A DNA stretch of 64,000 nucleotides from Polaromonas sp. CF318. Lineage in GTDB: Bacteria > Pseudomonadota > Gammaproteobacteria > Burkholderiales > Burkholderiaceae_C. This document shows positions 16,076-24,739 of the stretch, piece after piece. The stretch lies in the NCBI RefSeq assembly GCF_000282655.1, contig NZ_AKIV01000144.1, forward strand, positions 16,891-80,890, given 5' to 3'. Position 1 is the stretch's first letter; every line of letters begins with the position of its first letter. The translations under genes and the position numbers were made by a program. The notes beneath the pieces are model-generated. The model did no database searches. It had not been told where the DNA came from and saw only the letters and a program-made list of their open reading frames with translations.

Positions 16076-18451
16076 TTATTTCTTGAGCGCCGCCAGCTTG
16101 CTGAAAGCCGATTCCATGGCCGTGGCCGCCGCCGGTTGCGGCGCGCCGCGTCCGCCGCCGCCGTAATTGCCACCGTAGTTGCCGCCACGGCCCTGCCCGC
16201 CGGGCCGCGCGCTTTCAAAGCGGTTGTCGCGCGGGCCGTCGCGGCGCGCCGGCGCGGCGTCCAGCTTCATCGTGAGGCCTATGCGCTTGCGCGCCACGTC
16301 GACTTCGGTCACGCGCACTTTCACGATATCGCCGGTTTTGACGACTTCGCGCGCATCGTTGACGAACTTGTTGGCGAGCTGACTCACATGGACCAGGCCG
16401 TCCTGGTGCACGCCGATGTCGACAAAGGCGCCGAAGGCCGCGACGTTGCTGACCGTGCCTTCCAGTGTCATGCCTTCCTTGAGGTCCTTGATGTCTTCCA
16501 CGCCCTCGTTAAAGCGCGCCACCTTGAAGTCGGGGCGCGGGTCGCGGCCGGGTTTCTCGAGTTCGGTCAGGATGTCCTTGACGGTGATCACGCCGAACTG
16601 CTCGTTCGCGAACAGCTCGGGCTTCAGGGTCTTGAGCATTTCGGCGCGGCCCATGAGCTCGGCCACCGGCCTGCCGGTGTGGGCCATGATTTTTTCGACC
16701 ACAGGGTAGGTCTCGGGGTGCACGCCGGTCATGTCCAGCGGGTTGCTGCCGCCGCGCAGGCGCAAAAAGCCCGCGCTCTGCTCAAAGGTCTTGGCGCCCA
16801 GGCCGGTCACCTTGAGCAAATCGGCGCGCGAGGCAAAGGCGCCATTGGCGTCGCGCCAGCGCACCACCGACTTGGCCACGGTTTGCGACAGGCCCGACAC
16901 GCGCGCCAGCAAAGGCACGCTGGCGGTGTTCAGGTCCACGCCCACGCTGTTCACGCAGTCCTCGACCACAGTGTCCAGGCTGCGCGCCAGGTCGCTCTGG
17001 TTGACGTCGTGCTGGTACTGGCCCACGCCTATCGACTTGGGATCTATCTTGACGAGTTCGGCGAGCGGGTCCTGCAGGCGGCGCGCGATGCTGGCCGCAC
17101 CGCGCAGGCTCACGTCCACATCGGGCATTTCCTGCGAGGCGAATTCGCTGGCCGAATAGACCGAGGCGCCGGCCTCGCTGACCACGACTTTTTCAATCAC
17201 CTGTTCCACCTTGGCCATGCCCTTGATCAGGTCGGCGGCGAGCTTGTCGGTTTCGCGGCTGGCCGTTCCGTTGCCGATGGCGATCAGGTTCACGCCGTGT
17301 TTTTCGCAAAGCTTGGCCAGGGTGTGCAGCGAACCTTCCCAGTCCTTGCGCGGCTCGTGCGGGTAGACGGTGGCGGTTTCCACCAGCTTGCCGGTGGCAT
17401 CGACCACCGCCACCTTGACGCCGGTGCGTATGCCCGGGTCCAGGCCCATCACCACTCGCGGGCCGGCCGGCGCGGCCAGCAGCAGGTCGCGCAGGTTGTC
17501 GGCGAACACCTTGATCGCGACTTTTTCGGCTTCCTCGCGCAGGCGGGTGAACAGGTCGCGCTCCAGCGAAAGGCTGAGCTTGACGCGCCAGGTCCAGGCC
17601 ACGGCCTTGCGGATCAGGTCGTCGGCCGGGCGCGCCTTGTGGCTCCAGCCCAGGTGCAGCGCGATCTTGCCCTCCGCAATGCTGGGTTTGCCGGGTTCGG
17701 CCTGCTCGGGCAGCAGCAGCTTGGCGTCCAGGATCTCCAGCGCGCGGCCGCGGAACACCGCCAGCGCGCGGTGCGAAGGCACGCGGCCAATCGGCTCGTC
17801 GTACTCGAAGTAGTCGCGGAATTTGCTGTTGTCGGCGTTGTTCTCATCCTTGCCGGCCACCAGCTTGGAGCTGAACAGCCCTTCGCTCCACAGCCAGTTG
17901 CGCAGCGACTGCACCAGGCCGGCATCTTCGGCCCAGCGTTCAGAGAGGATGTCGCGCACGCCGTCCAGCACCGCCTGTACGGTGGTGAAGTCGTCGCCGC
18001 TTTCGTTTTTCTCGGCTTTCACAAAGGCCGCGGCCTCGTCGGCCGGCACCAGGGATGGGTCGGCGAACAGCTTGTCGGCCAGTGGCTCTATGCCGGCTTC
18101 GCGCGCGATCTGGCCCTTGGTGCGGCGCTTGGGCTTGAAGGGCAGGTACAGGTCCTCCAGGTCCTGCTTGGTGGCGGCGAACTCGACCGCCGCGCGCAGT
18201 TCGGGCGTGAGCTTGCCCTGCTCTTCGATGCTTTTGAGCACCGCCTCGCGACGCTCTTCGAGCTCGCGCAGATAACCCAGCCGGTATTCGAGCTCGCGCA
18301 GCTGGATGTCGTCCAGCCCGCCGGTGGCCTCCTTGCGGTAGCGTGCAATAAAGGGAACGGTGGCGCCGCCGTCGAGCAGCTCCACGGCTGCCTTGATCTG
18401 GTGTTCCTGGACTTTGATTTCTGCCGCGATCTGGCGGATGATTTTTTGCAT
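16076..18451 (-). CDS. tex: Tex-family RNA-binding transcription accessory protein
   Basis: A 791-residue protein. The order is the N-terminal Tex domain ([25 protein letters not shown]), a YqgF/RNase H-like domain ([17 protein letters not shown]), helix-hairpin-helix ([20 protein letters not shown]) and an S1 domain near residues 640-710 ([20 protein letters not shown]). Tex binds nucleic acid and is implicated in transcription and RNA metabolism. After the S1 domain comes a Gly/Arg-rich tail with [16 protein letters not shown], then a short helix. The start [14 protein letters not shown] is set by conservation; the ribosome site is weak. Read-through codons upstream are not part of the protein. 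Confidence 0.94.
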   Translation of the reverse strand: MQKIIRQIAAEIKVQEHQIKAAVELLDGGATVPFIARYRKEATGGLDDIQLRELEYRLGYLRELEERREAVLKSIEEQGKLTPELRAAVEFAATKQDLEDLYLPFKPKRRTKGQIAREAGIEPLADKLFADPSLVPADEAAAFVKAEKNESGDDFTTVQAVLDGVRDILSERWAEDAGLVQSLRNWLWSEGLFSSKLVAGKDENNADNSKFRDYFEYDEPIGRVPSHRALAVFRGRALEILDAKLLLPEQAEPGKPSIAEGKIALHLGWSHKARPADDLIRKAVAWTWRVKLSLSLERDLFTRLREEAEKVAIKVFADNLRDLLLAAPAGPRVVMGLDPGIRTGVKVAVVDATGKLVETATVYPHEPRKDWEGSLHTLAKLCEKHGVNLIAIGNGTASRETDKLAADLIKGMAKVEQVIEKVVVSEAGASVYSASEFASQEMPDVDVSLRGAASIARRLQDPLAELVKIDPKSIGVGQYQHDVNQSDLARSLDTVVEDCVNSVGVDLNTASVPLLARVSGLSQTVAKSVVRWRDANGAFASRADLLKVTGLGAKTFEQSAGFLRLRGGSNPLDMTGVHPETYPVVEKIMAHTGRPVAELMGRAEMLKTLKPELFANEQFGVITVKDILTELEKPGRDPRPDFKVARFNEGVEDIKDLKEGMTLEGTVSNVAAFGAFVDIGVHQDGLVHVSQLANKFVNDAREVVKTGDIVKVRVTEVDVARKRIGLTMKLDAAPARRDGPRDNRFESARPGGQGRGGNYGGNYGGGGRGAPQPAAATAMESAFSKLAALKK

Positions 18452-18647
18452 ATCGGAAAAAAGTGGCTGGAAAGGCTGAAGGGGATGAAACGGACAAACG
18501 GGACTGGGGTGGCCGCAAGCGCAGGGCTTGCGAACCTGGAAACTGACGCCAAGGGTCGGCATTGTCCCACAGGAAAACTGGGGAGCCCCTTCCCATAATG
18601 GCCTGAGCTTGAAAAGCAATTTCTTACATTTTTCCGGGGAGACTGAT

Positions 18648-19166
18648 ATGCGAATTCGCACGATATTGCTGGTGGTGGGCATGCTGCTCCTGTCGGGGTT
18701 TGTCGCCCTCAACCTGGACGAGTTCACGCGCGTGAGCATGCTGAGCCTGGGCTTTACCACCGTGCAGGTGTCGCTGGGCCTGCTCATGTTGCTGCTGCTG
18801 GTGATCGCCACCGTGGTCTTCCTGGCCAGTACGCTCTATATACAAAGCACCCACCTGCTGGAAACCCGCAAGTACGCGCGAGAACTCAACACCCAGCGCG
18901 AGCTCGCCGACAAGGCCGAGGCCTCGCGCTTCACCGAACTGCGCAGCTACCTGGAAGTGCAGGCGCTGGCCGCGCAGCGCCGCGAGGCCGCAGCGGCCAC
19001 CGTGCTGGCTGAACGCTTTGCCCAGCAGCAGCAGGCCTTGATGGCCCGGCTGGAACAGATGGACAACAGCATGGCGGCCACGGTGGGCCAGCTGGAAGAT
19101 CAACTGGAACGACGCAACGGCATCAGCAGCCTGCAAAAAGACCACCTGACCATGCCCCTGGTATGA
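18648..19166 (+). CDS. LapA-like (DUF1049) membrane protein with coiled coil
   Basis: A 172-residue protein with two hydrophobic segments (about 5-23 and 41-65) separated by the [20 protein letters not shown] loop typical of the LapA/DUF1049 domain. A long charged helix follows (residues 70-170, with [20 protein letters not shown]) and is probably a cytoplasmic coiled coil. LapA of E. coli works with LapB in LPS synthesis control; this copy is longer and not beside ihfB or lapB, so the functional transfer is uncertain. ATG at 18648 follows GGGGAGA. It diverges from tex. Confidence 0.65.
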   Translation: MRIRTILLVVGMLLLSGFVALNLDEFTRVSMLSLGFTTVQVSLGLLMLLLLVIATVVFLASTLYIQSTHLLETRKYARELNTQRELADKAEASRFTELRSYLEVQALAAQRREAAAATVLAERFAQQQQALMARLEQMDNSMAATVGQLEDQLERRNGISSLQKDHLTMPLV

Positions 19167-19264
19167 GGGTTTAGCGGTGTAAGAAACCCCGGCGTCCCGC
19201 GACCAAAGGCTAGCTATCCACCCCCTCCGGGTGCGGTGCCCGCCCAACGCCATTGGAGACGCCC

Positions 19265-20008
19265 ATGTTCATCCCTTCATCCTGGATCGCCGCCGCCCTG
19301 CTGACCGCCAGCTGCGGCGCCTTCGCCGCGCAAAACACCTGCAGCGCCGCATCGGGGCCGGCGGTCACCCCGGTGATGGAGCTCTACACCTCCGAAGGCT
19401 GCAGCTCCTGCCCGCCCGCCGACAGATGGCTGTCCTCGCTCAAGGGCTCGGGCATGGTGGTGCAGGCCTTTCACGTCGGTTATTGGGACTACATAGGCTG
19501 GGTGGACCGCTTCGCCGCGCCGGCCTATACCCGTCGCCAGCACGAGGTGGCCGCCCGCAACGGCCTGCGCAGCGTCTACACCCCGCAGGCCGTGCTCAAC
19601 GGCAAGGACCTGCCCGCCTGGGGGCCCAGGCCGCCCGGCGGCAAGGAGCCGGCGCGCGCGGCCATCGTGCTGACACAGCTGGGCGCCGACCAGTTCGAAG
19701 CCGTGGTGACACCGGTCGCCGAGCGGCAGTTGTCGCCTTCGTGGGCGGCCTACTGGACCATCACCGAACACGGCCACAACTCCAAAGTGCAGGCCGGCGA
19801 AAACGCCGGCGCCTTCCTCAAGCACGATTTTGTGGTGCGCCAATACACCCAGGCGGGTGAATATCCCAACCAGGGCGCGACGCCGCAAAAGCTGGTCTTT
19901 CGCAGCATTGCTGCCACCCCAGGCCATGAGCGCCAGGTCAACCTCGTGGTGTTCGACCCCAAAACCGGCAAGACGCTGCAGGCGGTGAGCCTGCAGTGCC
20001 CGGTTTAG
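19265..20008 (+). CDS. Secreted DUF1223 thioredoxin-fold protein
   Basis: A 247-residue protein with a signal peptide (MFIPSSWIAAALLTASCGAF, cleavage near AFA-AQ). The mature N-terminus has PVMELYTSEGCSSCPPADRW, a CxxC motif in a thioredoxin-like context, then VVQAFHVGYWDYIGW, the DUF1223 hallmark. The family is presumed to be periplasmic and redox-related, without a proven reaction. GGAG at 19255-19258 favours the ATG at 19265 over the upstream TTG at 19253. It stands alone between the LapA-like gene and a GNAT gene. Confidence 0.85.
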   Translation: MFIPSSWIAAALLTASCGAFAAQNTCSAASGPAVTPVMELYTSEGCSSCPPADRWLSSLKGSGMVVQAFHVGYWDYIGWVDRFAAPAYTRRQHEVAARNGLRSVYTPQAVLNGKDLPAWGPRPPGGKEPARAAIVLTQLGADQFEAVVTPVAERQLSPSWAAYWTITEHGHNSKVQAGENAGAFLKHDFVVRQYTQAGEYPNQGATPQKLVFRSIAATPGHERQVNLVVFDPKTGKTLQAVSLQCPV

Positions 20009-20038
20009 GAAAATTGGGGCTTGCCGCACAATGGCGGC

Positions 20039-20536
20039 ATGGATTCCCGGTCCGCGCCCTCCCCCTCTTTTCTGCCTCCCAGCCTGCGCGCGCCTGAGGC
20101 CGCCGACTACCTGGCGCTGGGCGGCTGGGTCCGGGACGCCGACACCTGCCTGCGCTGGGCCGGCCCCAAGCTGAAGTATCCGTTCAAACCGGCACGGCTT
20201 TCGCGCCTGCTGGCCGAGCCCGGCGCCAACAGCTTTGTGATGAGCCGCGGCCCGGCGGCCCCGGCCCTGGGTTTCGGGCAGTTCTGGGTGCGCGATCCCG
20301 GCGTGGCCCATCTGGCCCGCATCATCCTGGCGCCCACGGCGCGCGGCCAGGGCCTGGGGACCACGCTGTGCGAGCTGCTGATGGCCGAAGCCACGCACGC
20401 CGTCGGCGCCAGCGCCTTCACGCTGCGTGTCTACCGCGACAACGACCCGGCGCTGGCCATTTACGAGCGCCTCGGTTTTGCCGTGGTGCCGGACCTGTCG
20501 GACGCGCGGGTGTTTGCCATGCGCAAGCAGGCCTGA
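20039..20536 (+). CDS. GNAT-family N-acetyltransferase
   Basis: A 165-residue acetyltransferase. RIILAPTARGQGLGTTLCEL contains the acetyl-CoA pyrophosphate loop (RGQGLG), and RVYRDNDPALAIYERLGF is the typical C-terminal motif. The acceptor cannot be predicted. A TTG at 20021 would add six residues; the ATG at 20039 is preferred. It is followed after 69 bases by the GlpM-family gene. Confidence 0.83.
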   Translation: MDSRSAPSPSFLPPSLRAPEAADYLALGGWVRDADTCLRWAGPKLKYPFKPARLSRLLAEPGANSFVMSRGPAAPALGFGQFWVRDPGVAHLARIILAPTARGQGLGTTLCELLMAEATHAVGASAFTLRVYRDNDPALAIYERLGFAVVPDLSDARVFAMRKQA

Positions 20537-20605
20537 AGCCCTGCGCCCGGCCTTCGCTAAACTCTGCCGCATGCCCTCCTGCCGCCTCGCGCGCCATTCT
20601 TTCGC

Positions 20606-20956
20606 ATGATCTCCCTGTTCCTCAAATGCCTGCTGGGCGCGCTGGCCGTGCTGCTGATCGCCCTGCTTTCGCGCTCGCGCAACTTTGTCATTGCCGGCCT
20701 GGTGCCGCTGTTCCCCACCTTCGCGCTGATCGCGCACTACATGGTGGGCAGCGAACGCAGCGCCGCCGACCTGCGCGCCACCGCGCTGTTCGGCCTATGG
20801 TCGCTGATACCTTATGCGACTTACCTGCTTGCGGTGTACTGGCTCAGCATCCGCGCCTCACTCACGGTGATGCTCGCCGCCGCCACCCTGGCCTGGGCCG
20901 TGGCTGCCGGCGCGCTGCTGTTGGGATGGAGCCGCGCCTACCCCACAGCGCTTTGA
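20606..20956 (+). CDS. GlpM-family (DUF3147) membrane protein
   Basis: A 116-residue, very hydrophobic protein with four predicted membrane helices. The pattern LLGALAVLLIALLSRSRNFV, AGLVPLFPTFALIAHYMVG and TALFGLWSLIPYATYL matches GlpM-type proteins, named from the Pseudomonas glp locus but of unknown biochemical function. No glycerol genes are nearby. It precedes another membrane protein by 12 bases, and the two may be cotranscribed. Confidence 0.75.
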   Translation: MISLFLKCLLGALAVLLIALLSRSRNFVIAGLVPLFPTFALIAHYMVGSERSAADLRATALFGLWSLIPYATYLLAVYWLSIRASLTVMLAAATLAWAVAAGALLLGWSRAYPTAL

Positions 20957-20968
20957 AGTGAAAGCCAC

Positions 20969-21481
20969 GTGAACAGGCTCAAAAAAATCCTGCGGGGCTT
21001 GCTGCTGGCCCCCGTAGCCCTGTTCCTGCTGTTCGAGGAGTGGGGCTGGGAGCCGCTGGCCGCCGCCTTCGCGGCGCTGGGCCGTCTGCCCTGGTGGGGG
21101 CGGCTGGAACGCTTCATCACCGGCCTGCCGCCCTGGGCCGCGCTGCTGGCCTTCGGCGTGCCGGTGATAGCGCTGATCCCCATCAAACTGCTGGCGCTTT
21201 ACCTCTTCGGCCAGGGCTACATCACCATAGGGCTGGGCTTGATTCTTGCAGCAAAACTGGCGGGAACGGCGATGGCGGCCCGCCTTTTCCAGCTGACGCA
21301 GCCCGCGCTGATGCGCATGGCCTGGTTCGCGCGGCTTTATACGCCCTGGAAGGCCTGGAAAGACAAGGTCATGGCGCAGGCCCGGGCCTCCTGGGCCTGG
21401 CGCATGGCGCGGCGTTTGAAGACGCGGCTCAAGCTGGCGGGGGCCAGGCTGCTGGCGGCGCTCAAAGCCGTGTTTTCGTAA
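20969..21481 (+). CDS. Conserved hypothetical membrane protein
   Basis: A 170-residue protein from a GTG start at 20969. Two to three membrane segments (about 8-24, 52-82 with ALLAFGVPVIALIPIKLLAL) are followed by a strongly basic, Trp- and Ala-rich amphipathic tail (KDKVMAQARASWAWRMARRL). I do not recognise a function. Similar two-helix proteins with basic tails occur in betaproteobacteria. It lies between the GlpM-family gene and the MreB-like gene on the same strand. Confidence 0.65.
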   Translation: MNRLKKILRGLLLAPVALFLLFEEWGWEPLAAAFAALGRLPWWGRLERFITGLPPWAALLAFGVPVIALIPIKLLALYLFGQGYITIGLGLILAAKLAGTAMAARLFQLTQPALMRMAWFARLYTPWKAWKDKVMAQARASWAWRMARRLKTRLKLAGARLLAALKAVFS

Positions 21482-21510
21482 GGCCGAAGCCCACCGGAAT
21501 TTTTCACGTC

Positions 21511-21996
21511 ATGTTCAATCTCTTCAAACCCCCTTTGTATATACGCCTGTCGCCTGCGCGCCTGACGGTGCGCAACGCAAAAACCGGCGCCTTTGTTTCC
21601 GAAGTGCCCGAAATCGCCATCTCGCGCGGCCCCAAGCCCAAGGTGCTGGGCACCGGCGACGACGCGGCCCTGTACAAATCCAGCAAGTCGGCGCTGGTGA
21701 CCAACCCTTTCAGCCATCCGCGCTCGCTGATGTCCGACTTCACCCTGGGCCAGCAGGTGCTCAAGGCCTTTGTGAAGAAGCTGCCCAAAGGCGGTGTCCT
21801 GGCTGCCGCGCCCCGCATGATCTTCCATCCACAGGGCGACCCGGCCGGTGGCTTCACCCAAATAGAAATACGGGCCCTGCACGAGATGGCCCTGGGCGCG
21901 GGCGCCTCGGAAGTCACGATCTGGCAAGGCCAGGACCTGACGGACGAGCAGGTGCTGTCGCGCGACTACCCTCCGACAGGCCGGGTACTGGAATGA
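21511..21996 (+). CDS. Truncated MreB-like (actin-fold subdomain I) protein
   Basis: A 161-residue protein. The segment HPRSLMSDFTLGQQVLKAF lines up with the MreB block xLxDGVIADFxxTExML, and GGFTQIEIRALHEMALGAGA then SEVTIWQGQDLTD lines up with MreB's TxVExRAVxEAAxxAGAREV and following region. The protein ends just where MreB would continue into its ATP-binding second domain. The first phosphate loop (DLGTANT) is also replaced (YIRLSPARLTVRN). It therefore cannot be a normal ATP-driven filament protein and may bind MreB or act as a cap; this is inference. ATG at 21511 is conserved-looking (MFNLFKPPLYIRLSP). Confidence 0.7.
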   Translation: MFNLFKPPLYIRLSPARLTVRNAKTGAFVSEVPEIAISRGPKPKVLGTGDDAALYKSSKSALVTNPFSHPRSLMSDFTLGQQVLKAFVKKLPKGGVLAAAPRMIFHPQGDPAGGFTQIEIRALHEMALGAGASEVTIWQGQDLTDEQVLSRDYPPTGRVLE

Positions 21997-22029
21997 CGCA
22001 GCGCAGCATGGGTATTTGGCATGCGTCAT
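21993..22029 (+). promoter_or_regulatory. Hairpin in the serA leader
   Basis: ATGACGCA (21993-22000) and TGCGTCAT (22022-22029) are perfect 8-base complementary arms around 21 bases. The left arm contains the stop codon of the MreB-like gene, and serA starts 37 bases beyond the right arm. A competing smaller stem GCATG/CATGC (22006-22010/22020-22024) overlaps it. No T-run follows. It may be a weak terminator or a leader structure. Confidence 0.35.
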
Positions 22030-22065
22030 ACTGGCCTGCCATTCACTCATTGCCCGCCCGCCTCC

Positions 22066-23295
22066 ATGACTAAAACCTCGGTCGACAAGCACAAAATCAA
22101 GTTCCTGCTGCTGGAGGGCATACACCCCTCCGCGGTGGAGGTTCTCAAGGCCGCAGGTTATTCCAACATCGAAAGCCTGTCCGGCGCCCTGCCCGACGAC
22201 GAGCTCAAGGCCAAAATCGCCGACGTGCACTTTGTCGGCATACGCTCGCGCACCCAGCTCACGGCCGAGGTGTTTGCCCAGGCCGGCAAGCTCGCGGCCG
22301 TCGGCTGCTTTTGCATAGGCACCAACCAGGTCGACCTGGTCGCGGCCCGCGAACGCGGCATCGCGGTGTTCAACGCGCCCTACTCCAACACCCGCTCCGT
22401 GGCCGAACTGGTGCTGGCCGAGGCGATTTTGCTGCTGCGCGGCGTACCCGAAAAAAGCGCGGTCGCACACCGCGGCGGCTGGCTCAAGTCGGCCGAGAAC
22501 GCCTATGAAATCCGCGGCAAGACTTTAGGCATCGTCGGCTACGGTTCCATAGGCACGCAACTCTCGGTGCTGGCCGAGGCCCTGGGCATGCATGTCGTGT
22601 TTTTCGACGTGGTGACCAAGCTGCCGCTGGGCAATGCCCGGCAGGTGGGCCAGCTCAAGGATTTGCTGGCCCAGTCCGACGTGGTGAGCCTGCATGTGCC
22701 CGAAACCCAGGCCACGCAGTGGATGATAGGCGCGGCCGAGATCGCGGCCATCAAGCCCGGCGGCGTGCTGATCAACGCCTCGCGCGGCACGGTGGTCGAG
22801 ATCGAGCCGCTGGCCCAAGCATTGAAAAACAAAAAGTTGCTGGGCGCCGCGATCGACGTCTTCCCCGTCGAGCCGCGCAGCAACAAGGACATCTTCGAGT
22901 CGCCCCTGCGCGGCCTGGACAACGTGATCCTGACGCCGCACGTGGGCGGCTCCACCATGGAAGCCCAGGAAAACATCGGCATCGAGGTCGCCGAAAAACT
23001 CGTGAAGTACAGCGACAACGGCACCTCGACCTCGTCCGTCAACTTCCCCGAAGTCGCGCTGCCAGCCCACCCCGGCAAGCACCGCCTGCTGCACATTCAC
23101 CGCAACGTGCCCGGCGTGCTCTCGGAAATCAACAAGGTGTTCGCCAGCAACGGCATCAACATCGCCTCGCAGTACCTGCAAACCAACGAGGCCGTCGGCT
23201 ACGTCGTGATCGACATCGACGCCGCGCATTCCGACATGGCCCTGGCCAAGCTGGCCGAAGTGCCGGGGACGATTCGCAGCCGCGTGCTGTTCTAG
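22066..23295 (+). CDS. serA: D-3-phosphoglycerate dehydrogenase
   Basis: A 409-residue enzyme, essentially the length of E. coli SerA. GIVGYGSIGTQLSVLAEALG (NAD loop, GYGSIG 158-163), INASRGTVVEIEPL, and DVFPVEPRSNKDIFESPLRG with the NVILTPHVGGST catalytic His block are all present. The C-terminal ACT domain (HRNVPGVLSEINKVFASNGI) binds serine for feedback inhibition. It oxidises 3-phosphoglycerate, the first step of serine synthesis. ATG at 22066 gives the family N-terminus (KIKFLLLEGIHPSAVEVL). It is probably separately expressed from the genes upstream. Confidence 0.95.
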   Translation: MTKTSVDKHKIKFLLLEGIHPSAVEVLKAAGYSNIESLSGALPDDELKAKIADVHFVGIRSRTQLTAEVFAQAGKLAAVGCFCIGTNQVDLVAARERGIAVFNAPYSNTRSVAELVLAEAILLLRGVPEKSAVAHRGGWLKSAENAYEIRGKTLGIVGYGSIGTQLSVLAEALGMHVVFFDVVTKLPLGNARQVGQLKDLLAQSDVVSLHVPETQATQWMIGAAEIAAIKPGGVLINASRGTVVEIEPLAQALKNKKLLGAAIDVFPVEPRSNKDIFESPLRGLDNVILTPHVGGSTMEAQENIGIEVAEKLVKYSDNGTSTSSVNFPEVALPAHPGKHRLLHIHRNVPGVLSEINKVFASNGINIASQYLQTNEAVGYVVIDIDAAHSDMALAKLAEVPGTIRSRVLF

Positions 23296-23612
23296 GTCCC
23301 GGGCGCTTCTTCGCCTGCTCTGCTCTCCCCCTCACTCTCCCCCTTCCCTTATCTTGCTCCCTCTCCCTCTGGGAGAGGGCTGGGGTGAGAGCCGCCCCAA
23401 AGACCGGCCGCCATGGCAGCCATACACCCGCAAGAAAGTGAATATCACCCAAATCGCGAAACTTTGTCCACCCGCGGACAAAGAAGTGGCGATAGCCCAG
23501 CAAACTCCACGCACAGCGCATAAGCTCCGCACCGGTTCAACCGTCTTGCGTTGAAAACCATCATCAGATCGCAAGACATCCACACCGTGAAACCGTGAAG
23601 GAGGTCAACAAA
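23296..23612. other. 317-base gene-free region after serA
   Basis: The region holds a pyrimidine-rich tract (23320-23367) running into a 9-base-stem hairpin, then a lower-GC stretch (23440-23600) with no recognisable gene or promoter. The ribosome site of the next ORF (AAGGAGGT, 23598-23605) is at its right end. Composition from about 23430 differs from the flanking core genes. Confidence 0.5.
23359..23379 (+). repeat. REP-like intergenic hairpin
   Basis: CCCTCTCCC-TCT-GGGAGAGGG is a perfect 9-base stem with a 3-base loop, followed by CTGGGGTGAG. This word order is a very common dispersed intergenic element in proteobacteria. Only one copy is visible in the window, so repetition is from general knowledge rather than seen here. 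It may end the serA transcript. Confidence 0.5.
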
Positions 23613-23957
23613 ATGCGCGAGCACCTGTTCAACAAAACCCTGCCGCACATGGCAAACGCGGCAGGTACTCACTGGCGGCACGGGCAGATGGCCAAGAGTC
23701 CCAGCCCGCTGAGCGCGGAACTGTTCGGCGAGGTCTTCCATCCCGACCATCGCGGCCAGCTCAGCCACCGTGAATCCGCAAAACTGCCGGGCGAGAACAT
23801 CGAGGACCACGACATCATCAGCGCGATCCAGCAAGCGCATGAAGAGACCGTGGCTTTGTGGCTGGCGGGGTCATGGCGCTGCAATCTGGGGGCCAATGAC
23901 TGGAATGCACCAAGGCAGAACGCTGTTGATGGCAGTCAGCGCGGGAGGTGCAGCTAA
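23613..23957 (+). CDS. Orphan hypothetical protein
   Basis: A 114-residue ORF with an excellent ribosome site (AAGGAGGT at 23598-23605, 7 bases before the ATG). It starts MREHLFNKTLPHMANAAG and is rich in His, Ala and charged residues, with ENIEDHDIISAIQQAHEETV as a likely helix. I recognise no domain. The same frame continues past its TAA into an RTX-type repeat relic, so the ORF may be a chimera or the broken 5' end of a larger gene. A lower-GC upstream region suggests acquired DNA. Confidence 0.4.
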   Translation: MREHLFNKTLPHMANAAGTHWRHGQMAKSPSPLSAELFGEVFHPDHRGQLSHRESAKLPGENIEDHDIISAIQQAHEETVALWLAGSWRCNLGANDWNAPRQNAVDGSQRGRCS

Positions 23958-23963
23958 TGGCCG

Positions 23964-24062
23964 ATCACGGCTAATGTCGAGAACCTCACGCTGGCGGGGA
24001 CGGCCGCCATCAACGGCACGGAGAATGCCCTGGCCAATGTGCAGGCCGCCAACGGGCATTGA
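23964..24062 (+). pseudogene. Relic of an RTX/adhesin-type repeat
   Basis: Thirty-two sense codons encode ITANVENLTLAGTAAINGT and then ENALANVQAANGH before a TGA. The pattern NVENLTLxGTAAINGTxNALANV is characteristic of repeats in large calcium-binding RTX-type exoproteins. Nothing else of such a protein is present: no GGxGxD nonapeptides, no secretion signal and no transporter genes. It is in frame with the upstream ORF but separated by its TAA. I take it as the remnant of a deleted exoprotein gene. Confidence 0.55.
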
Positions 24063-24100
24063 GCCGGCACCCTGCCCCGCCGCGTGCCGGTTAAGCCGGC

Positions 24101-24694
24101 CTACTGCGCCGGAACCTGCAAGCCCAGCAGTTCCGCCAGCGCGGCCGTTGGCAATGCGCCTTCCTGCGACACCACGGCGCCGGTCTGTGCATGGGTGCCG
24201 ACGATGCTGGGGATGGCGCTAAAGCCGAGGCGGGTCATGAGGGCGGTGTTTTTGGCGACGGCGTCTTTTTGCGGGTCTATGCTGCTTGCGGCGCTGATGC
24301 CGCCCCGCCCTGCTTTCATGGAAGCTTCGTGTTCATCCATGGCCGCGACCGGGTCGCCGGCGGCCAGCAGGGTGGCGCCTTGCGCGGTGCTGGCGGCGTT
24401 GAGAAGGCCGACGGGGATCCAGACAAATTTGGCCTGGGACTTGAGCGGCTTGGCGGACTCCCAGAGCACGGCGCAGTGCGGGCACTGCGCGTCGAAAAAC
24501 ACATAGACGGTGCGCTTGCTCATCTGCGAGCCGGCCATAAACCCCTTGGCCTCGGCCGCGATGGCTTCGACTGAAATGGGCGCGGCCGCCGCGGCTTTTT
24601 GCGCGGCGGCTTCGGGGGCGTCGTTGCAGCCGGCCAGCAGCAGGGTGCAGGCCGCCAGCGCGGCGGCGAAAAGTGAGGGAAATGGTTTGGGCAT
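24101..24694 (-). CDS. DsbG/DsbC-like thiol:disulfide lipoprotein
   Basis: A 197-residue protein with a lipoprotein signal (lipobox LLAG-Cys23) and a thioredoxin-fold domain with VYVFFDAQCPHCAVLWES (redox-active Cys71 and Cys74). LGFSAIPSIV supplies the cis-proline loop. It would act at the periplasmic face as an oxidoreductase or isomerase. The domain is shorter at the N-terminus than classical DsbG, lacking the dimerisation cystatin-like part. It is the last gene of a minus-strand run, 45 bases after the esterase gene. Confidence 0.82.
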   Translation of the reverse strand: MPKPFPSLFAAALAACTLLLAGCNDAPEAAAQKAAAAAPISVEAIAAEAKGFMAGSQMSKRTVYVFFDAQCPHCAVLWESAKPLKSQAKFVWIPVGLLNAASTAQGATLLAAGDPVAAMDEHEASMKAGRGGISAASSIDPQKDAVAKNTALMTRLGFSAIPSIVGTHAQTGAVVSQEGALPTAALAELLGLQVPAQ

Positions 24695-24739
24695 GGTGCG
24701 GCCGTTCGTGAACGAAAGGCCAAGAATAGCCGAGCGGGA

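Noticed and set aside
23332..23583. An 83-codon minus-strand frame containing SPQPSPRGRG.
   Set aside because: That string is the usual translation of the REP-like repeat at 23359-23379 and the rest shows no conservation.
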